A stretch of DNA of 64,000 nucleotides, taken from contig NZ_JAUCDS010000002.1 of the NCBI RefSeq assembly GCF_034674885.1, forward strand, positions 62,001 to 126,000. Direction: 5' to 3'. Below, one piece after another: positions 46,654-55,696 of this stretch. The position numbers and the translations under genes were made by a program. The notes beneath the pieces were generated by a model, which was not told the origin of the DNA, searched no databases, and saw nothing but the letters and a program-made list of their open reading frames with translations. The stretch's first letter is position 1. Every line of letters starts with the position of its first letter. The DNA is from Castellaniella sp034674885. Lineage in GTDB: Bacteria > Pseudomonadota > Gammaproteobacteria > Burkholderiales > Burkholderiaceae_B.

Positions 46654-47403
46654 ATGGAATCACTGTTGCTGGTCGCTGGCGCTGGTTTGGTGGCCGGCGC
46701 CATGAATGCCCTGGCGGGTGGCGGTTCGTTCGTCAGCCTGCCGGCCCTGATCGCAGCCGGCGTGCCGCCCGTGCTGGCCAATACGTCCAGCACGGTGGCC
46801 TTGTACCCCGGCAGCGTGGCCAGCGCCTGGGCATATCGCGACAGCCTGAGCGGCGTGGGCGACGTGCCCTTGAAAAAGCTGTTCTGGGTGACCTTGCTGG
46901 GCGGCAGCCTGGGCGCCCTGATGTTGCTGTGGACCTCTTCACGGGCCTTCGATTTCATCCTGCCCTGGTTGTTGCTGGTCGCCACGCTGGCGCTGGCCTT
47001 CGGGCGTAGGGTCGGTGAATGGGTCCGTGCGCATGGCCGGGTGCATCCTGCTCTGGTGATGTGCCTGCAGTTCGGCCTGGGCATCTACGGCGGCTATTTC
47101 GGCGGGGCGGTGGGCATCATGATGGTGGCCGTCTGGGGCCTGCTGGGCTCGCACGACATCAAGCGCATGAGCGGGCCGCGCGTGCTGATGGTGACGGTGG
47201 CCAATACGATGGCTGTCGCGATCTTCGTGGCGGCCGGCGCCGTGCAGTGGCGGGAAACCGCCGTCATGCTCGTCACGGCCAGCCTGGGCGGCTATGCCGG
47301 GGCCTTGTTGGGTAAACGGATTCCGGCGCCCATCATCCGCTACGGCACTCTGGCCCTGACGATTTTCATCACCGTGGCATTCTTCAAGCGAGCCTACGGC
47401 TGA
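46654..47403 (+). CDS. TSUP-family transporter (TauE/SafE type)
   Basis: 249 residues from the ATG at 46654, nine bases after AGGA; a GTG six bases earlier is too close. About eight membrane helices, with the family signature MNALAGGGSFVSLPALIAAGVPPVLANTSS in the first helices and GGYFGGAVGIMMVAVWGL in the second half. This family exports sulfite, sulfonates or related organic anions. A GGCGGGA/TCCCGCC hairpin follows the stop. Probably co-transcribed with the metallophosphoesterase (41 bases between). Confidence 0.9.
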   Translation: MESLLLVAGAGLVAGAMNALAGGGSFVSLPALIAAGVPPVLANTSSTVALYPGSVASAWAYRDSLSGVGDVPLKKLFWVTLLGGSLGALMLLWTSSRAFDFILPWLLLVATLALAFGRRVGEWVRAHGRVHPALVMCLQFGLGIYGGYFGGAVGIMMVAVWGLLGSHDIKRMSGPRVLMVTVANTMAVAIFVAAGAVQWRETAVMLVTASLGGYAGALLGKRIPAPIIRYGTLALTIFITVAFFKRAYG

Positions 47404-47464
47404 GGCGGCTTCGGCGGGATCGTCCCGCCGTGGGGCGCGGGACGTCGGCCCTGCCGACCGGAGG

Positions 47465-47686
47465 TCAATTCACTTCCTCGATCCGCTTGACGTCGGACTT
47501 GTTGACCTTGACCTCATGGCCGTCCTTTTCGTACCTCACAAAGCCATCGTCCGTATCCGTCTGGGGCGCATCGGCCGTGTAGTCGGTTTTCCCGTCGTTG
47601 GTCGTGACGGTGGATGGGGTCGAGCAGGCGGCCATAACAAAGCTGCCGGCCAGAACGGCGAGGAGTCCGGGAATTTTCTTCGACAT
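47465..47686 (-). CDS. YgdI/YgdR-family small lipoprotein
   Basis: 73 residues from the ATG at 47686; an ATG six bases upstream touches the AGGAG directly, so the later one is preferred. Lipobox MAAC about residue 20 (LLAVLAGSFVMAACS). The mature part, TTNDGKTDYTADAPQTDTDDGFVRYEKDGHEVKVNKSDVKRIEE, matches the YgdI/YgdR (SH3-like DUF903) family of small enterobacterial lipoproteins of unknown function. Confidence 0.85.
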   Translation of the reverse strand: MSKKIPGLLAVLAGSFVMAACSTPSTVTTNDGKTDYTADAPQTDTDDGFVRYEKDGHEVKVNKSDVKRIEEVN

Positions 47687-47884
47687 GAGCATCTCCTGAA
47701 AACAAGGGTCTCATGGACACCATATCAAGGTCTTCCCGGCAGCACTGTAAGCGGGTTCGACAAGCAGCCCGCGTCGGCTGCCCGCACGGCTGGCCACGCA
47801 TTGCAGTTCCATAGGGGGATTGGAGAGCCAATCCGCTGTAGGGTCTTCTGACAAAATCGCGAGCGATCATCGCGCGGCCAGTGT

Positions 47885-48559
47885 TCAGGCCGGCGATGCC
47901 TCGATCGGGGTGCGACGGCCCAGGATGCGCAGCACGGCATTCAGGACGATGCCATATAAAGGCACGAACAGCAGCAGGCTGGCGGACAGCTTGACGGCAT
48001 AGTCGACCAGGGCGATTTCCACCCAGTGTTCAGCCATGAAGGGGTTGCTGCTGTGCCAGAAGGCCACCGCAAAGAAGATGGCCGTATCCAGCGCCTGCCC
48101 CAGCACGGCGGATGCGGACGGCGCTACCCACCAGGGCATGCGGCTGTTGCGGCGGATGCGGTCGAAGACCTGCACATCCAGCAACTGGCCAAAGACGTAG
48201 GCCGCAAAGCTGGCAAACGCGATGCGGAACACGAAACTGTCGAACGCGCCCAGGGCGTCGACACCATTGAAGCGGCCTTCGTGGAACAGCACCGACACGA
48301 TGTAGGACGCGATCAGCGCCGGCACCATCACGCGCGCGATCACGCGGCGGGCCTGTGCTTTGCCGATCAGCCGCACGGTCAGGTCGGTGGCCAGGAAAAT
48401 GAAGGGGAAGCTGAAAGCACCCCAGGTGCTGTGGAAACCGAACAGATCGATCGGCAACTGCACCAGGTAGTTGCTGGCGATGATGATCGCGATGTGAAAG
48501 GCGACCAGCAAGGCCAGATAACGGGATGTCCGCGATGAGGGGACGAGCAAGGGCATCAT
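47885..48559 (-). CDS. yhhQ: queuosine precursor transporter, YhhQ family
   Basis: 224 residues with about six helices: YLALLVAFHIAIIIASNYLVQLPI, GAFSFPFIFLATDLTVRLIGKAQARRVI, AYVFGQLLDVQVFDRIRR, the conserved features of YhhQ/queuosine precursor transporters (DUF165). It takes up preQ0/preQ1 for tRNA modification. ATGATG starts the gene, with AGG six bases upstream inside a candidate preQ1-I riboswitch. Confidence 0.92.
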   Translation of the reverse strand: MMPLLVPSSRTSRYLALLVAFHIAIIIASNYLVQLPIDLFGFHSTWGAFSFPFIFLATDLTVRLIGKAQARRVIARVMVPALIASYIVSVLFHEGRFNGVDALGAFDSFVFRIAFASFAAYVFGQLLDVQVFDRIRRNSRMPWWVAPSASAVLGQALDTAIFFAVAFWHSSNPFMAEHWVEIALVDYAVKLSASLLLFVPLYGIVLNAVLRILGRRTPIEASPA

Positions 48560-48563
48560 GAAA

Positions 48564-48596
48564 GACCTTTTTGGTGAATGGGGTGAGGGAACCCAT
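48564..48596 (-). promoter_or_regulatory. candidate preQ1-I riboswitch upstream of yhhQ
   Basis: Read on the minus strand, ATGGG (48592-48596) pairs with CCCAT to form a small stem around TTCCCTCAC. An A-rich tail with AAAAAGG follows, and its AGG can pair with CCT of the loop. That is the H-type pseudoknot of preQ1-I, and the AGG is also the RBS of yhhQ, so ligand binding would hide it. The shape closely follows the Thermoanaerobacter preQ1-I example as I remember it. No covariance search was run. Confidence 0.6.
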
Positions 48597-48735
48597 GAAC
48601 GGAATGCGAGCAGGATTATAGCCTGTCACGAGGACCCGCGATACGAACCGGCCTGCATGCCCCTGTCTCGCGCAGGCATTGTCCGGCAGGTATTTCCTGG
48701 GCTATTGTCAGTCTTTGTGGATCAAGGTACGCGCG

Positions 48736-49578
48736 ATGCCAAGTTTCGATTTCAAGCAAGTGGATGTGTTTTCCAGCGTGCCGCTGAAGGGCAATCCTTT
48801 GGCCGTCGTCATCGCCGCCGATGGGGTGTCGGACGACCGGATGGCAGCGTTCGCCAATTGGACCAACCTCAGCGAGACCATTTTCCTGCTGCGTCCCGCG
48901 GCACCGCAGGCTGATTACCGTGTGCGGATTTTCACACCGCGTGGCGAATTGCCGTTTGCGGGGCACCCCACGCTGGGCGCCTGCGCCGTCTGGCTGGCCA
49001 GTGGCGGGCAACCACGCGGTGACACGATCATCCAGGAATGCGCCGCTGGACTGATCACGCTGCGCCGTGATGGCTCAGGCGTCGCTTTCGCCGCACCGCC
49101 CCTGGTGCGCTCGGGCGCAGTGGAAACCGAGCTGCTGCCGCGCATTGCCGCTGGCCTGGGTCTGGGCCTTGGCGACATCCTGGATGCGCAGTGGGTAGAC
49201 AACGGCCCCGGCTGGCTGGCGGTGCTGCTGGCTTCGCGCCGTCAGGTGCTGGCTTTGCGACCGGACCCAGCTGCACTGGGCGACCTGAAAGTCGGCGTCA
49301 TCGCCCCCTGGGACCCCACCGTCGATGGCACGGAAGCGCAGTTCGAGGTCCGCGCATTCGTGCCGGGCCTGGGTATTCCAGAGGATCCGGTCACCGGCAG
49401 CCTGAATGCCGGTGTGGCCCAGTGGTTGATCGGCAGCGGACGTGCTCTGGATGCCTACGTGGCATCGCAGGGCACGGCGCTGGGCCGCGCGGGACGCGTG
49501 CATGTCCGGAAATCGGGCCCGGACATCTGGATTGGCGGCGAGGTCGTCACCTGCATCGAGGGGAAGGTGACGCTGTAA
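48736..49578 (+). CDS. PhzF-family isomerase-like protein
   Basis: 280 residues from the ATG at 48736. FKQVDVFSSVPLKGNPLAVVIAADG, NLSETIFLLRP (Glu of the catalytic site), LPFAGHPTLGACAVWL and EDPVTGSLNAGVAQWL are the PhzF signature segments. The family includes the phenazine biosynthesis isomerase, but most members outside phenazine clusters have unknown substrates. No phenazine genes are near. Divergent from yhhQ, 176 bases between starts. Confidence 0.9.
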   Translation: MPSFDFKQVDVFSSVPLKGNPLAVVIAADGVSDDRMAAFANWTNLSETIFLLRPAAPQADYRVRIFTPRGELPFAGHPTLGACAVWLASGGQPRGDTIIQECAAGLITLRRDGSGVAFAAPPLVRSGAVETELLPRIAAGLGLGLGDILDAQWVDNGPGWLAVLLASRRQVLALRPDPAALGDLKVGVIAPWDPTVDGTEAQFEVRAFVPGLGIPEDPVTGSLNAGVAQWLIGSGRALDAYVASQGTALGRAGRVHVRKSGPDIWIGGEVVTCIEGKVTL

Positions 49579-49671
49579 CGGGGCGAGTTTCGCCTGGCTG
49601 GGCGGACCCGGGCGCATGCCGGCCGCCGGCGAATGGCGGGGGTGGCTGCGTGGCGTCATTTTTGACGTATC

Positions 49672-50103
49672 ATGGCCTCCATGCCCGCTATCAGACAGCT
49701 TCCCAGAGTTCCACGCGCAGCGGCCCGGCACCTCGTTTTTTGCCTGGTCGTCGCAGCGTTTCTGTGCCGGGCGCTGATTCCTGCCGGCTACATGCCGGCC
49801 GCGAATGCGGCCAGGGGTTTGTCGGCCTTGGAGTTTTGCCCTGGTACCGGAGATGCGGGCGTCACGTTCTCGCATCTGGTGGACGATCTGTCGCATCCTG
49901 TCGATGGGCACCACGATTATCAAAGCTGCCCCTTCTGCCTTGCCGTCTCGCATGCAGCCTTGCCTGCGCAGCCGGGCCTGACGCTTGCGGGCTTGGCGGT
50001 GCGCAGCTTGCCGCTCATATTCGCACGAGCCCGTCCGGCGGTGGTCTCATCCGCTGCCGGCCCGCCCCTGGGGCCGCGCGCTCCGCCACTGAACTTCGCC
50101 TGA
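49672..50103 (+). CDS. DUF2946-family protein
   Basis: 143 residues (a second ATG at 49681 is possible). An N-terminal hydrophobic segment (LVFCLVVAAFLCRALIPAGYMP) and a later CPFCLAVSHAALP with a His-rich stretch (DGHHDYQSCPFC) match DUF2946, found in copper and cobalt clusters of proteobacteria. A CGTCA/TGACG inverted repeat at 49654-49667 lies just upstream. First of three genes in a copper cluster. Confidence 0.8.
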   Translation: MASMPAIRQLPRVPRAAARHLVFCLVVAAFLCRALIPAGYMPAANAARGLSALEFCPGTGDAGVTFSHLVDDLSHPVDGHHDYQSCPFCLAVSHAALPAQPGLTLAGLAVRSLPLIFARARPAVVSSAAGPPLGPRAPPLNFA

Positions 50104-50169
50104 TTCCCCTGTCGACGGCCACACGATGTGCGGCCGGAACGGCTGTCATTCTTTCAAGCGAGGTTTTCA

Positions 50170-50715
50170 ATGTTCGTTTTTCGTACCGGTGCGTCCGCCG
50201 TTGCGGCGTGCGCCGCCCTGTTGTTCGCTCCTTCAGCCTTTTCCCACATCAGCTTCGAGACGCAGCAGGCGCCGGTGGGCAGCAGCTACAAAGCCGTATT
50301 GCAGGTACCGCATGGCTGCCAGGGTTCTGCCACGGTGAAGCTGCGGATCCAGATCCCGGAAGGCGTTCTTGGCGTCAAGCCGCAGCCCAAGGCGGGCTGG
50401 GATCTGAAGGTCGTGAAGGGCGATTACAGCAAGTCCTATGACCTTTATGGATCGAAGATCACTTCGGGTGTGACGGAGGTCGAGTGGACCGGCGGGCCGT
50501 TGCCCGATGACTTCTACGACGAGTTCGTGTTCAAGGGCTATCTCAGCAGCAGCCTGAAGCCAGGCACCACGCTGTATTTCCCGGTGATTCAGGAATGCGA
50601 GAAGGGCGTCGACCGCTGGATCGATATTCCCGAAGGCGCAGAAAAAGCGCATGGGCACGGCGGGCATTCGGACACGCCGGCTCCGGGCCTGAAGCTGTTG
50701 CCCAAGGCCCGGTAA
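50170..50715 (+). CDS. YcnI-family copper protein (DUF1775)
   Basis: 181 residues from the ATG at 50170, with GAGG upstream. A signal peptide ends near AFSHISF (residues 20-25), leaving His at the mature N-terminus as a likely copper ligand. The domain ETQQAPVGSSYKAVLQVPHGCQGSATVKLRIQIPEGV, with KAGWDLKVVKGDY and DDFYDEFVFKGYL, is YcnI-like. The C-terminus is His/Gly-rich (KAHGHGGHSD). It would bind copper(II) in the periplasm. Confidence 0.9.
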   Translation: MFVFRTGASAVAACAALLFAPSAFSHISFETQQAPVGSSYKAVLQVPHGCQGSATVKLRIQIPEGVLGVKPQPKAGWDLKVVKGDYSKSYDLYGSKITSGVTEVEWTGGPLPDDFYDEFVFKGYLSSSLKPGTTLYFPVIQECEKGVDRWIDIPEGAEKAHGHGGHSDTPAPGLKLLPKAR

Positions 50716-50769
50716 TCTGGGCTTTCGGGGCGCCTGCCGGCCAGGCGCCCCGTGCCTGGGAGGATGAAC

Positions 50770-52398
50770 ATGAATGTGCAGAAGATCGGCGCATGCGCGG
50801 CGCGGCACTGGTTTCAGGGGCTTGCAAGCACGTTGTTGGCGCTGACGGCCTTGGTCTGGGGGCAACTGGCATTCGCGCATGCGGCCTTGGTGTCGAGCGT
50901 GCCTGCTCAAGGGGCGGTACTGCAGAGTGCCCCGTCCGAGGTGCGACTGACGTTCGACGAACCAGTGTCCGCGCTGGTTTTCACGCTGGTCGAGCCGGGC
51001 GGAACAGCCCGGGAAGTGAGTAGAATCCGGGCGGTGGATGACGGTGTGAGCCTGTCCTTGCCGACATTGTCGGAACGGGGAACCTATGCCTTGAGCTGGC
51101 GCGTGATATCTGCCGACGGCCATCCTCTGGGTGGAACGTTCACCTTTGCCGTCGGAGCAGCAGGCGGCGATCCCGTCCAGGTCCGTTCGACTCGTCCGGT
51201 CCGGGATTTCTGGGTGTGGCTGGGGGTGGTTGCCTGGTATGTGACGCTGATTGCCGGGATCGGACTGGCCGTCTGTGAATCGCGCACGGCTGCCCGGCCG
51301 CGCGGCCGGATCTGGGGACTGTCCTTGTTGGCCGTAGCGGCTGCGGTTGCCATCGCCAATGTCGGCCTGCTGGGGATCGATGCCCTGGATCTGCCGCTGT
51401 CAGGCCTGTTTCAAGCCCGAGCCTGGCAGGTTGCCGCCGCCACGTCCTTCGGGTTGACAGTTGCCCTGGCGCTGCTGGCCCTGGTGTGCGCGGCGCTATC
51501 CTGGATGGCGCTGACCGCCCGCATCCGCGCGGCGCTGGCGTTGCCGGCAGTGGTTCTGCTGGGTCTCGCGCTGGCCGCCAGCGGGCATGCGAGCACTGCG
51601 CCACCCGCCTGGCTGGCCAGGCCCGCTGTATGGCTGCACGTCGTGGCTGTTACGATCTGGGTCGGTTCGCTGGCGCCGCTGTACGGTGCGCTGAGGTCCC
51701 CGGCTGGGGTATCGGGCTTGCTGCAGTGGTTTTCGCGCATCATTCCAGCGGCACTGCTGGCCCTGGTGGCCAGCGGCGCGGTGCTGATCTACCTGCAGTT
51801 CGATGCGCTGTCCTCGCTGTGGCAGACTGCGTATGGGCGCGTGCTGATCGGCAAGCTGCTGCTGGTGACCGTGCTGCTGGCGCTGGGCGCGCACAACCGC
51901 TATCGCCTGACCCGCGCGACGTTGGCGGGCAATGCACAGGCCCGCAGCTCGCTGCGCCGGGTGGTCGCCGTCGAAGGAGTCGTGGCGTTGGCGATTCTTG
52001 CCGTCGTCGCGTTGTGGCGTTTCACGCCACCTCCGCGTGCGCTGGATGCGGCGTCCGGAGGGGCTGTTCAGGCTGTGTCGGAACATGTTCAGAGCCCGCA
52101 GGCGATGGTGAATTTGAGCTACCTGCCGCCACAGCGCGGCGGGGCCGCCATGCTGACCCTGCGTCTGCTTGCGCCGGATGCCAAACCCCTGTCGGCCCAG
52201 GCCGTCGAGGTCGTGTTCTCCGATCCCGAGGCCGGCATCGAGCCGATTGCCTATCCGGCGCAGCGGGCCGAAGACGGCAGTTGGCAGGTGCACGACATCC
52301 GCTTGCCCCGACGCGACCGGTGGGACGTCCGCATTGATATTCTGGTGTCGGATTTCAAGCGCATCAGCGTGAGTACGACGCTGCGCCTGCCGGGGTAG
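50770..52398 (+). CDS. copper resistance CopC-CopD fusion
   Basis: 542 residues from the ATG at 50770, six bases after GGAGG. Signal peptide then HAALVSSVPAQGAVLQSAPSEVRLTFDEPVS, a CopC domain (to about residue 125) with AHA at the start and SADGHPLGGTFTF for copper. The following part has eight or so helices (CopD), with LARPAVWLHVVAVTIWVGSLAPLYGAL and its histidine. A C-terminal YtkA-like extracellular domain follows (about 450-540). Copper uptake or tolerance; works with YcnI and DUF2946 upstream. Confidence 0.9.
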   Translation: MNVQKIGACAARHWFQGLASTLLALTALVWGQLAFAHAALVSSVPAQGAVLQSAPSEVRLTFDEPVSALVFTLVEPGGTAREVSRIRAVDDGVSLSLPTLSERGTYALSWRVISADGHPLGGTFTFAVGAAGGDPVQVRSTRPVRDFWVWLGVVAWYVTLIAGIGLAVCESRTAARPRGRIWGLSLLAVAAAVAIANVGLLGIDALDLPLSGLFQARAWQVAAATSFGLTVALALLALVCAALSWMALTARIRAALALPAVVLLGLALAASGHASTAPPAWLARPAVWLHVVAVTIWVGSLAPLYGALRSPAGVSGLLQWFSRIIPAALLALVASGAVLIYLQFDALSSLWQTAYGRVLIGKLLLVTVLLALGAHNRYRLTRATLAGNAQARSSLRRVVAVEGVVALAILAVVALWRFTPPPRALDAASGGAVQAVSEHVQSPQAMVNLSYLPPQRGGAAMLTLRLLAPDAKPLSAQAVEVVFSDPEAGIEPIAYPAQRAEDGSWQVHDIRLPRRDRWDVRIDILVSDFKRISVSTTLRLPG

Positions 52399-52477
52399 GT
52401 GCTCGCCTCAGGCCCAGTTGGCTGCGACCGAATGCGCAGATGAACCGCCTGCGTCGCCTTGGGGCGCTGTCCGATAT

Positions 52478-53101
52478 TTACTGCGCGCCGTCCTGCAGCC
52501 ATTTCAGGTATGCCGAGCGGGTCGCGGTGGAGACGGATTCCAGGGCTTTTTGGCGCTGTACCTGATGCCGCAGCATCAGGCGCGCATCGGCCACGGCGCG
52601 GGACTTGCAGTACCAGTGGCAGCTGTGCTGAAACAGATACAGCTCCGCTGAAAGATGATAGGCACGGTCTTTTGGATCCCAGCGGCTTTCGTTGTCCACG
52701 ACGTGGCGCAGGCCGGTGGCGTGGATGTGCAGCAGCGCCCTGAAATCCCGCGTCGATGCGGGCAGAAAGCGTTCGATCCAGGGCACGCAAAACGAGAGCA
52801 CCCCCATGCGGGTGGCTTGCGCGTCTTCCCGCTGCATGGTGTCGGCCAGGGATTGGACCTGCGCGGCCACTGCGCTTTCGGTCTGGGCGAAAGAACCCAG
52901 CACCTGAAGTTGACGGGCTTCGTCCTGTTCGTGGATGGCGCGGGTGTAGCCCTGCGTCAGGGCTTCCATGTGGCGCTCGATCTGCAGGCCGGCCAGGTGC
53001 CGTCCCAGCAAGGCGATGTGGGTGCGCTGGTAGCGCAGGCATAGCAATCGCCAGGTCACGACGATCGCCAGTAGGGTCAATGCTATGTCCATTGTGTGCA
53101 T
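52478..53101 (-). CDS. hypothetical membrane-anchored protein
   Basis: 207 residues with one N-terminal hydrophobic helix (MDIALTLLAIVVTWRLLCL) and a long helical soluble part rich in His, Gln and Arg (YQRTHIALLGRHLAGLQIERHMEALTQG). An ATG three codons in (53092) is also possible. No recognised family. It points towards the copper genes and follows the regulator in the same direction, 66 bases apart. Confidence 0.65.
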   Translation of the reverse strand: MHTMDIALTLLAIVVTWRLLCLRYQRTHIALLGRHLAGLQIERHMEALTQGYTRAIHEQDEARQLQVLGSFAQTESAVAAQVQSLADTMQREDAQATRMGVLSFCVPWIERFLPASTRDFRALLHIHATGLRHVVDNESRWDPKDRAYHLSAELYLFQHSCHWYCKSRAVADARLMLRHQVQRQKALESVSTATRSAYLKWLQDGAQ

Positions 53102-53167
53102 TCTCTTATCAGCAGCCAGGAGGCTACCCGATTTTGCGCTGGACTGACGTGCGTCGGTCCCCTCGGA

Positions 53168-54733
53168 CTATAACCCCGCCTTCGTCAGGCCCTCGATCAT
53201 GAGCCCGTAGTTCACGTGATTTTGGGTCGGCAACCAGCCAAACGGGACGTCCAGGCAGACGGCGGGTGCGATTTCTCTCAGGCGTTTGATGGACGTTGCG
53301 GCCTCTGCCTGCTTGCCCAGCATGGCTTGGCTGGCGGCGAGCATCGCTTGCGACAGCACCATGTTCCGCATGTTCTGCACGGATTTTCTGGCCCACGTTT
53401 CCGCTTCGGTGAAATTGCCCAGAAAATAATTTGCGGCGGACATGCCCGCCTGCATGCGGTAGAGCTCCGGGTCCACCGGGCTCAGATGCATGGCGCGTGT
53501 GAATTGTTCTATGGCCTGTTCTGTCTGGCCGTGCCACAGGTGACAGAATGCGCCCAGAAACCAGGCCGAAGCGAGGTTGGGATTCAGTCGTTGCGCGTGT
53601 TCCAGCAAGGTGATGCCTGCAACCAGGTCACCGGCCAGGTGGCCCAGGACGTGTCCGCAGCGCGTCAGCACTTCCGCATCGTATGGGCCAAGCTCGGCTG
53701 CCCGCCGCGCCAGCTGCACGCCTTCCACCGTCTCAGCGGGACAGTCCCGCATCCAGTCATTGACTTTGCGCCAGCAGTGACACCACGCCGCCATCGCGTA
53801 GGCCGATGCAAAGTCGGGATCGCAGGCGTACGCCTGCTGGAACAGCGGCAGGGCCTGGTCGACGGCGTCGCACGTGCCTCGATGCAGGTAGGCCATGCCG
53901 CGCAGGTAATAGTCGTAGGCATTCAGGTTCTGAGTGGGCTTGGACCGCGCCCGCACGATTTCCACTCGCTCTACTTGTGGCGCGATGGCGCCCACAACGC
54001 TGTCCGCGATCTGGTCCTGGAACTCGAACAGATTGGTCAGCACACCTTCGAAACGGTCGGCCCAGTGGGTTGCGCCTGTTGCGGTATCGATCAAGTGCCC
54101 ACTGATGCGGACCCGGTTCTGCGCCTGCCGCCAGCTGCCTTCCAGCACGTAGCGCACGCCGAGTTCGCGCCCTACCTGCTTCACGTCGACGATGCGGTGC
54201 TTGTAGGTGAAGCTCGAGTTGCGCGCCACCACGAATAGCCAGCGGTAGCGCGACAGCGCGGTGATGATGTCTTCGACCACTCCGTCAGCCAGATAATCGC
54301 ACTCGACGCTGCCGCTCAAATTGACGAATGGCAGGACCGCGATCGAGGGTTTGCCGCGCAGGCCTGCATCGTCCGGCGGCATGTTGCCGGCCGCTGCCGG
54401 TTCGACGGAAGGCGCCGGCGCGCACGGCATCTCGATATCAGCGACGAACCGAAACCCTTTGCGCGGGATGGTCCTGATGATGCGCTGTTTCTGGCCGTCG
54501 TCTCCGACCACCGTACGCGCGGCATTGACGTGGCTGGCGACTGTGGATTCGGAGACGATTCGCCCGCCCCATACCGCTTCCATCAGTTCGTCGCGCGTGA
54601 CGACGCGGTTGCGCTGGCTGATCAGGTAGGCAAGCAGGTCGAACACTTTGGGTGTCGTCGCCACCAGCTGGGACGCGCGGTGCAGTTCGCGGCGTTCCAG
54701 ATCCAGCGCGCAGTCGGCGAAAACGCATTGCAT
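53168..54733 (-). CDS. winged-helix regulator with TolB-like/TPR sensor region
   Basis: 521 residues from the ATG at 54733, seven bases after GGGGAGG. Residues 1-95 are an OmpR/CadC-type winged helix: LDLERRELHRASQLVATTPKVFDLLAYLISQRNRVVTRDELMEAVWGGRIVSESTVASHVNAAR and IRTIPRKGFRFVA. Residues 125-260 are the adenylate-cyclase/TolB-associated region (PSIAVLPFVNLSG, YLADGVVEDIITALSRYRWLFVVARNSSF). TPR helices fill 270-500. No membrane helix. Divergent from the SDR operon, which it probably controls. Confidence 0.88.
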   Translation of the reverse strand: MQCVFADCALDLERRELHRASQLVATTPKVFDLLAYLISQRNRVVTRDELMEAVWGGRIVSESTVASHVNAARTVVGDDGQKQRIIRTIPRKGFRFVADIEMPCAPAPSVEPAAAGNMPPDDAGLRGKPSIAVLPFVNLSGSVECDYLADGVVEDIITALSRYRWLFVVARNSSFTYKHRIVDVKQVGRELGVRYVLEGSWRQAQNRVRISGHLIDTATGATHWADRFEGVLTNLFEFQDQIADSVVGAIAPQVERVEIVRARSKPTQNLNAYDYYLRGMAYLHRGTCDAVDQALPLFQQAYACDPDFASAYAMAAWCHCWRKVNDWMRDCPAETVEGVQLARRAAELGPYDAEVLTRCGHVLGHLAGDLVAGITLLEHAQRLNPNLASAWFLGAFCHLWHGQTEQAIEQFTRAMHLSPVDPELYRMQAGMSAANYFLGNFTEAETWARKSVQNMRNMVLSQAMLAASQAMLGKQAEAATSIKRLREIAPAVCLDVPFGWLPTQNHVNYGLMIEGLTKAGL

Positions 54734-54898
54734 TGGGATCCTCCCCATTTCTGGAAGCAGGCCGCCCCATGCCCATCTGGCGCTCTGGATGAATCAAGGA
54801 ATCTTGGATGGAAATACAAGGTGTTGGCAAAGCGGTCGCAGCCACTGGAAATAATAATGCATCCATGGATTTTGACCACGTTCAATAGAGGGTGAGAT

Positions 54899-55654
54899 AT
54901 GAAAATCGTCGTGATCGGAGGCAGTGGGCTGATCGGCTCGAACGTAGTGGCTCGGCTGAGACGTGCCGGGCACGAGGTGGTGGCGGCATCGCCAAGGAGC
55001 GGAGTCGATGTGATTTCCGGCCACGGCCTGGCCGAGGCGCTCGAGGGAGCGCAGGTCGTGGTGGATGTCGCCAATTCTCCTTCTTTCGAGAAGGAGGCGG
55101 CAGTCGCATTTTTCCAGACGGCCGGCCGCAATCTGCTGGCAGCCGGGAAAGCAGCCGGTGTCGAGCACCACTTGGCGTTGTCGGTCGTGGGGACCGAGCG
55201 TTTGCAGCAGAGCGGTTATTTTTATGCAAAAGCTGTGCAGGAAGCCCTGCTCGAGGCTTCGCCGATTCCGTACACCTTGTTGCGGGCCACACAGTTTTTC
55301 GAATTCGTCGGCAGCATCGTCGAACACTGTACCGATGGGGCCGAAGTGCATATTTCCCCGGCACTGATCCAGCCCGTCGCTGCAGATGATGTTGCGGCTG
55401 CATTGGCCGATCTGGCTGTCGGGATGCCGATCAACGACATGGTGGAAGTCGCGGGTCAGGACTGTTTCCCCATGGACGAACTGGCGCGCAAGTACCTCGC
55501 GCGGTGCAACAGCGGCCGCCAGGTGATCGCCGACGTCCGTGCGCGCTATTTCGGCAGCGATCTGGATGACCGCACCTTGACGGCCCGCAAGGGCGCCCGC
55601 CTCGGACCCACGCGTTTCAACAACTGGCTTGCCAGCGCCGCATTCAGGGCCTGA
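54899..55654 (+). CDS. NAD(P)-binding SDR/NmrA-like protein
   Basis: 251 residues. The Rossmann start KIVVIGGSGLIGSNVVARLRRAGHEVV has GGSGLIG for NAD(P). The rest (LALSVVGTERLQQSGYFYAKAVQEALLEASPIPYTLLRATQFFEF) is the atypical SDR/NmrA type that often senses redox state or reduces quinones. First gene of a four-gene operon, transcribed away from the winged-helix regulator. Confidence 0.88.
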   Translation: MKIVVIGGSGLIGSNVVARLRRAGHEVVAASPRSGVDVISGHGLAEALEGAQVVVDVANSPSFEKEAAVAFFQTAGRNLLAAGKAAGVEHHLALSVVGTERLQQSGYFYAKAVQEALLEASPIPYTLLRATQFFEFVGSIVEHCTDGAEVHISPALIQPVAADDVAAALADLAVGMPINDMVEVAGQDCFPMDELARKYLARCNSGRQVIADVRARYFGSDLDDRTLTARKGARLGPTRFNNWLASAAFRA

Positions 55655-55696
55655 GCGGCTTCACGCCCATTTTTTACTGACCAACAGGAGTAAGAC

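Noticed and set aside
47412..47430. Perfect CGGCGGGA/TCCCGCCG hairpin after the TSUP gene as a classical terminator
   Set aside because: The stem is strong but there is no T-tract on either strand, so I do not list it as an intrinsic terminator.
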